From Pseudobutyrivibrio sp. (GTDB lineage: Bacteria > Bacillota > Clostridia > Lachnospirales > Lachnospiraceae): 64,000 nucleotides of DNA. The notes under the pieces are model-generated. The model was not told the origin of the DNA, did no database searches, and worked only from the letters and a program-made list of their open reading frames with translations. Position numbers and translations under genes: made by a program. Positions 57,885 to 64,000 of this stretch are shown one piece after another (within the stretch, counting starts at the first letter, position 1; each line of letters starts with the position of its first letter). The stretch covers positions 19,034 through 83,033 of the forward strand of contig JAILGH010000008.1 of NCBI GenBank assembly GCA_024697025.1, in the 5' to 3' direction.

Positions 57885-58271
57885 ATGCCAAGTGAAACTA
57901 ATAATTCAATGGAAAATATAAATAGCCAAGGCAATGAGCGACGAGATAATTTATCAAATGAAACAGAAAATCAAACTTCAGCAAGAGAAATGTCTCGTCA
58001 GAACTTAATAATGAGACTCTTAGAAAATTCAAGAGGAAATGTACATGTTAATAGACCAATAAACAGACTAGCAAATGAAAACGTGAATAGCATAGTGAAT
58101 GAACTGGCGAATAGACAAGGTCTACCAACATATGAGGAGATTGAGCCAAGTGAGTTGCCTTCATATGATACTCGATATGATCAACCACCAACCTACGAAG
58201 ACTCAGTAGATATTATAGTCACTTCACCTCAAGAATATTATAGACAATCGCAAAACAGAGGCAGAATATAA
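57885..58271 (+). CDS. Hypothetical protein with tandem LPxY/PPxY motifs
   Basis: 128 aa; aaaggaag RBS; C-terminal LPTYEEIEPSELPSYDTRYDQPPTYEDSV; terminator downstream. Confidence 0.7.
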   Translation: MPSETNNSMENINSQGNERRDNLSNETENQTSAREMSRQNLIMRLLENSRGNVHVNRPINRLANENVNSIVNELANRQGLPTYEEIEPSELPSYDTRYDQPPTYEDSVDIIVTSPQEYYRQSQNRGRI

Positions 58272-58343
58272 CAATAGTAGCAATAACCTCTAAACATTTC
58301 ACCACAATAATCCGATACAAATCTAGAGGAAGAATTATTGCTA

Positions 58344-58375
58344 AGGATGGCATCTTAAGCCATCCTTATTTTATA
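58344..58375 (+). terminator. Rho-independent terminator
   Basis: aaggatggc-atcttaa-gccatcctt followed by attttat. Confidence 0.75.
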
Positions 58376-58399
58376 TTAAGGATAATGTTTGGAGGAGCC

Positions 58400-58693
58400 A
58401 TGAATTTATCATTTACAATCAACACCTCAGGAAAATATGGCGAGGTTAATGCAGCCATCATTGATAAGCTAAAGAATAACAGAAATGAAGTGTCTGTGCC
58501 TATTGGTGCAGGTGAGTTTACAAAATCTGAGTGGGAGCGATTCATTAGCAGATTTGATAAAGCACTAGAGGCTGCAAGAGAGGCCAGAGGAGAGCAGCTC
58601 AAGCAAGAGGAAAGCACAAAACCATTCGAAAAGAATGATTACTTTAGTTACAGAAGAATACAGGGGGACGAGAAAAATGAGTCAGATTCATAA
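58400..58693 (+). CDS. Hypothetical protein
   Basis: MNLSFTINTSGKYGEV...; ggagg RBS at 58391-58395; overlaps the FliD-like ORF start. Confidence 0.6.
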   Translation: MNLSFTINTSGKYGEVNAAIIDKLKNNRNEVSVPIGAGEFTKSEWERFISRFDKALEAAREARGEQLKQEESTKPFEKNDYFSYRRIQGDEKNESDS

Positions 58694-59312
58694 TTCATTG
58701 GAATATTATCAAAGCAGCCAAGGTTTACTTAGAATGCTTAATAAAGATAAGGGAGGAAATGCTCTTATCAACCAGTTGGTTTCAAATAATGATTTAAAAT
58801 ACCAGCAGAAAATGGAAGCCATGGGCATTTCAAAAAAGACTTCAAATACTAAGTATAAGAATGTAGACAAGTCTGCAACTAACCTTTTGGATGCTTTGGA
58901 AAATCTAAGTAATGAGAAATTGTATGTGGCTGAAAGCGTCAAGGAATATGACAAGAGTACACTATTGAAGGGTGTGTCTAACTTTGTAACAGCCTACAAT
59001 TCTACTATCACAGAGCTAGCTAAGTGTGGTGGCTCATTAAATGAAACTTTTTATAAGGAATTGACTGCTGCCTATCAAGAAAAGAGGGCTGACCTTGAAA
59101 AAATTGGAATTAGCCTTGTAGATGGCAAGCTTACCATTGACCAAGACAAGCTAAATGCTGCTCAACCAGAAGATATTAAAGCTATTCTTGGAAAGAACTC
59201 TGACTACGTCAACACTGTACGGGGAAGCCTAGAATCCATAGATACAATAGTAAACAAGGCTCTTGCTATGAGTTCTAGCACATATAATCCCCAGGGAATG
59301 TTGAACTTGTAA
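58677..59312 (+). CDS. FliD-like (flagellar hook-associated protein 2 C-terminal-like) protein
   Basis: LLKGVSNFVTAYNSTITELAKCGGSLNETFYKEL...LEKIGISLVDGKLTIDQDKLNAAQPEDIKAILGKNSDYV resembles the FliD C-terminal domain. Confidence 0.65.
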   Translation: MSQIHNSLEYYQSSQGLLRMLNKDKGGNALINQLVSNNDLKYQQKMEAMGISKKTSNTKYKNVDKSATNLLDALENLSNEKLYVAESVKEYDKSTLLKGVSNFVTAYNSTITELAKCGGSLNETFYKELTAAYQEKRADLEKIGISLVDGKLTIDQDKLNAAQPEDIKAILGKNSDYVNTVRGSLESIDTIVNKALAMSSSTYNPQGMLNL

Positions 59313-59361
59313 GAAAATATTACTTATTATTAGGAAAGCCCAAGAAGCTTTCTTGGCCAAA

Positions 59362-59841
59362 TTACATCTTAATATCTGCAAAATCAACTTTAATAATCTT
59401 GCTGATGTCGCCTACCGCAACCTTGACTTGGTGGCCGACTTTACCAGCAGAAAAATAGATTTCATCAAAATTCTTTGCCGATTCGTCGATGATGGTGGCA
59501 AAGAATTTTTTCATGCCTATTGGAGAGCATCCACCGTGAACGTAGCCTGTAAGGGGAAGCAAGTCCTTTTGTTTTAGCATTTCTATAGATTTCTCCCCAA
59601 CAGCTGCGGCAGCTTTTTTAAGATGAAGCTCCGCTGCAACGGGAACTACAAATACATAGTGAGTGCCAGTTTTTCCTGTGGTCACAAGGGTTTTGAAAGC
59701 CTGGTCTGGATTTTCAGAAAGCTTAAATGCGATTTCTTCACCAGAAAGCCCTTCTGCATTTTCAAGTGAAAGGTGCTTGTAAGGGATTTTCTTTTGATCT
59801 AACAGTCTCATTGCGTTAGTTTTATCATCTTTTTTAGCCAT
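59362..59841 (-). CDS. ybaK: Cys-tRNA(Pro)/YbaK-EbsC family deacylase
   Basis: NAMRLLDQKKIPYKHLSLE, FKTLVTTGKTGTHYVFVVPVAAELHLKKAAAAVGEKSIEML, LTGYVHGGCSPIGMKK. Confidence 0.92.
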   Translation of the reverse strand: MAKKDDKTNAMRLLDQKKIPYKHLSLENAEGLSGEEIAFKLSENPDQAFKTLVTTGKTGTHYVFVVPVAAELHLKKAAAAVGEKSIEMLKQKDLLPLTGYVHGGCSPIGMKKFFATIIDESAKNFDEIYFSAGKVGHQVKVAVGDISKIIKVDFADIKM

Positions 59842-59978
59842 AATAACCTCTTTGTAAAGATAAAATGAATTTTTTTTGAAATTTATCGCAATTTCCCCAC
59901 TTTTTCAGAAAAATTGCTATACTTAAGCTACAAGCGTGTGGCTAATTTTACATTAGTCCCATACATCATATCATAAAT

Positions 59979-61484
59979 ATGGAGGGCATGCAGATGGGTG
60001 GTAGTGAAAATAACATGAGCATTGAGAAAAAGCAGATGATGGAGAGGAATCGTCTTGCTAGATATTGTGGTTCCATAACATTACTTGTGCTTATTGTTCT
60101 CAGTATAAATGCGTTTATTGCGGGGAATGCAAATGTTTTAAATATTGCTAGATTGGTTGTAGCAATAATTTGCATGATTTTGTTCCAGGTTTGCTACATT
60201 TTATTTGGAACGGAATACAAGTACAAATACGCCATTACATTATCAATGGTTGTGCTGTATTGCATGAATATTTTTAATCCAATAAATTCGCATGTATACA
60301 TATTTATGTTTTCCATAATAATGATTGTACTTATATATGGAGAGGCAAGCACAGTTAGAATTGGCTGTATAGTGGCAAACTTTGGTTTGATTACATCGGG
60401 CATTCTTCAGGTTCGAGCAGGAAGTATCTCTTTACATGATTTGATTACACAGATGGCATTTTCCGCATTGGCCTGTACAATGGCTGTTATTGTCTGCAAG
60501 TACCAGCGTAAGCAGACAACTGAGGTTCTTGGCACAATTAAGGACAAGGCTTCAGAAATTGAAAATACTTCTGAGGCTATCGTTGAGATGGCAGAACAGC
60601 TTAATGAAAAGTTTATTAATGCAAATGCTGTTTCTAAAAGATTAAATGAGTCCATGGACTCTACTCATATTTCTGTTAGTGAAATCGTTGAGGGAACCAA
60701 GAATACAGCTGAAGCTATTGAGAATCAGACCAGCAAGACATCTGTTATTCAAGAAAGTATCAGGATTGTTGGTGAAGAGGCTAATACTATCGATGATGTT
60801 TCTAGTCAGGTTGAGGCATCAGTTAACGAGGGCGTTGACTTGATTAATCAGCTTAAGAGCCAGGCAGAAAAGGTTGCCAACATCAACCTTGAGACAAGTC
60901 AAACTACTCAGGCGCTTAATGATAGTATCCAAGATGTGCAGGCTATCACCGAGACAATCCTTGGTATTTCAAGCCAGACAAACCTTCTTGCACTTAATGC
61001 TTCTATCGAGGCAGCTCGTGCCGGTGAGGCAGGAAAAGGCTTCGCCGTTGTTGCTGATGAAATCAGAGCTCTTTCAGAGAGTACTAGAGAGGCGACAGAA
61101 GAGATTTCAAAAATCATTGAAAGACTTACTTCAGATGCACGTTCTGCAGCAGATGCTATGTCAAGATCTGCAGAGTATGCCAATAAGCAAAATGAGCTCA
61201 TTGCCGAGACAGGAACCAAGCTTGATGCTATCAAAGAAGGTACAGACAACCTTAGAGGTGGTGTAGTTCAGGTTAAGACATCTGTAGAGGAGGTTATTAC
61301 AGCCAACTCTCAGATTATGGATAATATAACTAACCTTTCCGCAACATCAGAAGAGGTTGCTGCAGCTGCAGATACAGTTGGTGCCGTAAGTGATGATGCC
61401 ATGGATGCTTTGACAGATATGAATGAAACATTAGAGGTAATTAGCAAAATCTCAAAGCAAATGGAAGAAATGGCACGAAATTAA
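59979..61484 (+). CDS. Methyl-accepting chemotaxis-type protein with polytopic N-terminus
   Basis: Signalling hairpin [47 protein letters not shown]; about six TM helices before it. Confidence 0.92.
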   Translation: MEGMQMGGSENNMSIEKKQMMERNRLARYCGSITLLVLIVLSINAFIAGNANVLNIARLVVAIICMILFQVCYILFGTEYKYKYAITLSMVVLYCMNIFNPINSHVYIFMFSIIMIVLIYGEASTVRIGCIVANFGLITSGILQVRAGSISLHDLITQMAFSALACTMAVIVCKYQRKQTTEVLGTIKDKASEIENTSEAIVEMAEQLNEKFINANAVSKRLNESMDSTHISVSEIVEGTKNTAEAIENQTSKTSVIQESIRIVGEEANTIDDVSSQVEASVNEGVDLINQLKSQAEKVANINLETSQTTQALNDSIQDVQAITETILGISSQTNLLALNASIEAARAGEAGKGFAVVADEIRALSESTREATEEISKIIERLTSDARSAADAMSRSAEYANKQNELIAETGTKLDAIKEGTDNLRGGVVQVKTSVEEVITANSQIMDNITNLSATSEEVAAAADTVGAVSDDAMDALTDMNETLEVISKISKQMEEMARN

Positions 61485-61510
61485 AAAAAGTGTATAATAG
61501 AAAAGTAGCG

Positions 61511-61540
61511 GAAGGTGTAGCAAAAGCTACACCTTCTTTT
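61511..61540 (+). terminator. Rho-independent terminator
   Basis: gaaggtgtagc-aaaa-gctacaccttc-tttt. Confidence 0.88.
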
Positions 61541-61631
61541 AACATACGAGGTAAGTAAATATAAACATATTTGAAGGCTGTGTCCCGGAGAAATTACGGC
61601 GGGAGTTATATGAAATGTTAGGGAGGCAAAT

Positions 61632-64000
61632 ATGGCAAACAGACCAGTATCTAGAAAACGAAACATCACAGGGTCAGGTTCAGTTAACCGTAGAGAATCT
61701 GCCGGAGGAGGTCTCGGAGGAGGCATTGGCGGCGGTGGACGTAGAAGTGGAGGCGGCCTTCGAGGCGGCGGAATAGGCGGAGGAATTGGCCTGATAATTA
61801 TTATAGTAGTAATGCTTCTTGGTGGTGGAGGTTCTCTTTTTGGAGGAGGCGGTAGCACACCTTCAGGAAACCAAAGCGGTTCAGGCTTAGAGAGCTCATC
61901 CTATGGCGACTTGGCATCCATGCTTCTTGGAGGAGTCCTTGGCAATTCGGGTTCAAGCATAGGAGGCGGAAATGCTCAGTGGAGCAGCAAGTCCAACACT
62001 GGAGTTTTGGATGAAACTGTGGCTCCATCTGCAAGAACTAAGTACACCACAATAAAAGGTAATGGCCAAGATGTAGTTACCATCATGGTCTATATGTGCG
62101 GTACTGATTTGGAATCTAGGGGAGCAATGGCGTCTAAGGATTTGCAGGAGATGCTTAATGCCAAGGTTTCCGACAAGATTAATTTACTTGTATACACTGG
62201 AGGTTGTGCTAAATGGAACAATTCCACAGTTAGTAGCAGAACCAACCAGATATATCAGGTTAAAGATGGCAAATTTATTTGCTTAAACGATAATGTTGGG
62301 GATTTGACAATGACAGATCCTAATACACTTTCAAGCTTTATTAAGTGGGGTGGAAAGAATTTCCCGGCAAATAGATATGCTTTGATTTTCTGGGACCATG
62401 GCGGTGGCTCAGTAACTGGATATGGATATGATGAAAAGCATAGAAACGCTGGATCAATGGAGCTTGGTGAGATTAACAAGGCGCTTACTGATGGTGGCCT
62501 CAAGTACGATTTTGTAGGATTTGACGCTTGCCTTATGTCTACTGTTGAAACAGGTCTTATGCTTGATGCACATAGTGATTACATGATTGCATCTGAGGAG
62601 ACAGAGCCAGGTATTGGTTGGTATTACACTAACTGGCTTAACGATTTGAACAACGATACATCTCTTTCAACTCTTCAAATAGGAAAGAGAATCGTAGATG
62701 ACTTTGTGGCTCAGTGCGGCAAGCAGTGTCCAGGTCAAAAGACCACACTTGCCCTTGTGGACTTGTCAGAGCTTTCTACAACAGTTCCAGAGGATTTAAA
62801 GAACTTTGCCACAAACACAACCAACCTTATTGATAAGAAGGAATACAAAACAGTATCTAATGCTCGTTCATCTACAAGAGAGTTTGCCCAGTCCTCTCGA
62901 ATCGACCAGATTGATTTGATTGACTTTGCAGTAAAGATGAATAATGACTCCGGAAATAAGCTAGTTGAGTCACTTAAGGGCGCTGTAAAATACAATAATA
63001 CATCTTCAAATATGATAAATGCCTACGGTCTTTCAATCTATTTCCCATACCGTCAGACCAGCAAGGTTGACAATATGGTAAACACCTACGACCAGATTGG
63101 AATGGACGAAAGCTATAGCCAGTGTATTCAGAAATTTGCCTCAATGGAATACTATGGCCAGCAGACAACCAACAACAATACCAACCCAATGGGAATGTTG
63201 CTTGGTTCGCAAGGCGGTGGCTCAGACCTTAGCAGTTCAGACACAGTATCTCAGTTGTTAAATATGGTGCTTTCACAATCTTCATCACCTAGATTTTTGG
63301 AAAATGGTGTGGATGTGGAGACAGCAGCAGATACTATCGCTAAAAACAACCTTGATATAAGCGACCTGAAGTGGACTAAAAACGGGTCAGGAGAATCCGT
63401 AATCAGTCTTTCAGAGGAACAGTGGGATAATGTTCAAAACCTAGAGCTTACAATGCTTGTAAAGGACGGCGATGGATACATAGATTTAGGAAAAGACAAT
63501 GTATTTGACTTTGACGAGTCCGGAAATCTTGTTGCGCCAGCAGACCGTAGCTGGCTTGCAATTGACGACCAGTTTGTAGCCTACTATCACCTTGATACCA
63601 CTGGTGACCAAGACAACTACACTATAACAGGTAGAGTGCCTGTAATGTTAAATGATGAGAGAGCTGACTTGATTATTGTATTTTCATCTGATAATGAGGA
63701 TGGCTATGTTGCCGGTGCCTCATACAATTATGACAGCAGCGATGTTGATGTAGTTGCAAAGAATCTTACCGAGCTTAAGCCGGGAGATACAATCGATTTT
63801 ATCTGCAATTACTACACTGTAAAGGGTGACAATGTGGATACTGAAGAGACATATTTCTTGGGCGACCAGATGAAGATTGAAAAGGATATGAGTGAGATGA
63901 AGGTTTCCAACCTTGTAATTGAGGATAAGGAACTCAAGTGCTCATTTATATTCACTGATATTTATGGAAACTCAAATTATACGGAGAGTTTTGAGCAGTA
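61632..64000 (+). CDS. C11 (clostripain)-family peptidase, membrane-anchored, with Gly/Arg-rich N-terminus (3' truncated by window)
   Basis: Open from ATG 61632 to the window end; VVTIMVYMCGTDLESRGAMASKDLQEM, FWDHGGG (His), FDACLMSTVE (Cys). Absent from the ORF track because no stop codon is in the window. Confidence 0.88.
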   Translation, partial: MANRPVSRKRNITGSGSVNRRESAGGGLGGGIGGGGRRSGGGLRGGGIGGGIGLIIIIVVMLLGGGGSLFGGGGSTPSGNQSGSGLESSSYGDLASMLLGGVLGNSGSSIGGGNAQWSSKSNTGVLDETVAPSARTKYTTIKGNGQDVVTIMVYMCGTDLESRGAMASKDLQEMLNAKVSDKINLLVYTGGCAKWNNSTVSSRTNQIYQVKDGKFICLNDNVGDLTMTDPNTLSSFIKWGGKNFPANRYALIFWDHGGGSVTGYGYDEKHRNAGSMELGEINKALTDGGLKYDFVGFDACLMSTVETGLMLDAHSDYMIASEETEPGIGWYYTNWLNDLNNDTSLSTLQIGKRIVDDFVAQCGKQCPGQKTTLALVDLSELSTTVPEDLKNFATNTTNLIDKKEYKTVSNARSSTREFAQSSRIDQIDLIDFAVKMNNDSGNKLVESLKGAVKYNNTSSNMINAYGLSIYFPYRQTSKVDNMVNTYDQIGMDESYSQCIQKFASMEYYGQQTTNNNTNPMGMLLGSQGGGSDLSSSDTVSQLLNMVLSQSSSPRFLENGVDVETAADTIAKNNLDISDLKWTKNGSGESVISLSEEQWDNVQNLELTMLVKDGDGYIDLGKDNVFDFDESGNLVAPADRSWLAIDDQFVAYYHLDTTGDQDNYTITGRVPVMLNDERADLIIVFSSDNEDGYVAGASYNYDSSDVDVVAKNLTELKPGDTIDFICNYYTVKGDNVDTEETYFLGDQMKIEKDMSEMKVSNLVIEDKELKCSFIFTDIYGNSNYTESFEQ

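Noticed and set aside
60646-61266. Alternate-frame ORFs inside the MCP gene
   Set aside because: Fully contained in a strongly supported MCP coding region; no independent evidence.
61481-62034. Pro-rich minus-strand ORF (PPPPKREPPPPRSITTIIIIRPIPPPIPPP) and neighbour
   Set aside because: Antisense reading of the Gly-rich C11 protease N-terminus; not a real proline-rich protein.
1-64000. tRNA/rRNA genes, transposases, integrases or prophage structural genes
   Set aside because: None recognised by eye in sequence or ORF track; an Infernal/tRNAscan and IS search would be needed to exclude them formally.

Overview
This 64 kb window is a gene-dense, low-to-moderate GC chromosomal segment. Gene content and family types suggest a Firmicute of the Lachnospiraceae (Butyrivibrio/Pseudobutyrivibrio-like); that assignment is inference. 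It encodes about 50 supported CDSs. No rRNA, tRNA, CRISPR array or transposase gene was recognised. Main blocks: (1) a giant Ig-like-repeat surface protein (5' truncated by the window), a class B-type sortase, and a Pro/Asp-repeat protein with a TPKTAD-type C-terminal sorting signal; (2) a YhhN-like protein, a degenerate C39-like membrane protein and an LtaS-type sulfatase; (3) an AT-rich ABC exporter plus S66/MccF-like peptidase cassette; (4) an amino-sugar regulon (nagE-like PTS, RpiR regulator, nagA, nanE, nagB); (5) a divergent prs, dnaC/dnaI-like, dnaD-like and murC, with a tight cluster of consensus DnaA boxes between murC and dnaD; (6) glgC-glgD-spoVG-pth, then a 36-bp-arm palindrome; (7) a BlaI/BlaR1-type pair with a small secreted protein, and VTC plus DUF4956 proteins; (8) a SARP-like regulator leading into a minimal pilus-like operon (GspF/PilC, four pseudopilin-like proteins, a PilT-type ATPase, a transglutaminase lipoprotein); (9) sulP, mfd, a PrsA-like lipoprotein, a heterodimeric ABC exporter and murA; (10) small orphan genes including a protein with three tandem LPxY/PPxY motifs and a FliD-like fragment, then an ybaK-like deacylase, an MCP and a truncated C11 (clostripain) protease. 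The observations most worth follow-up are the DnaA-box cluster, the PilT-only pilus-like operon, the PPxY-motif protein, the long palindrome, and the ABC/MccF cassette. All family calls come from reading motifs by eye; no database search was run.
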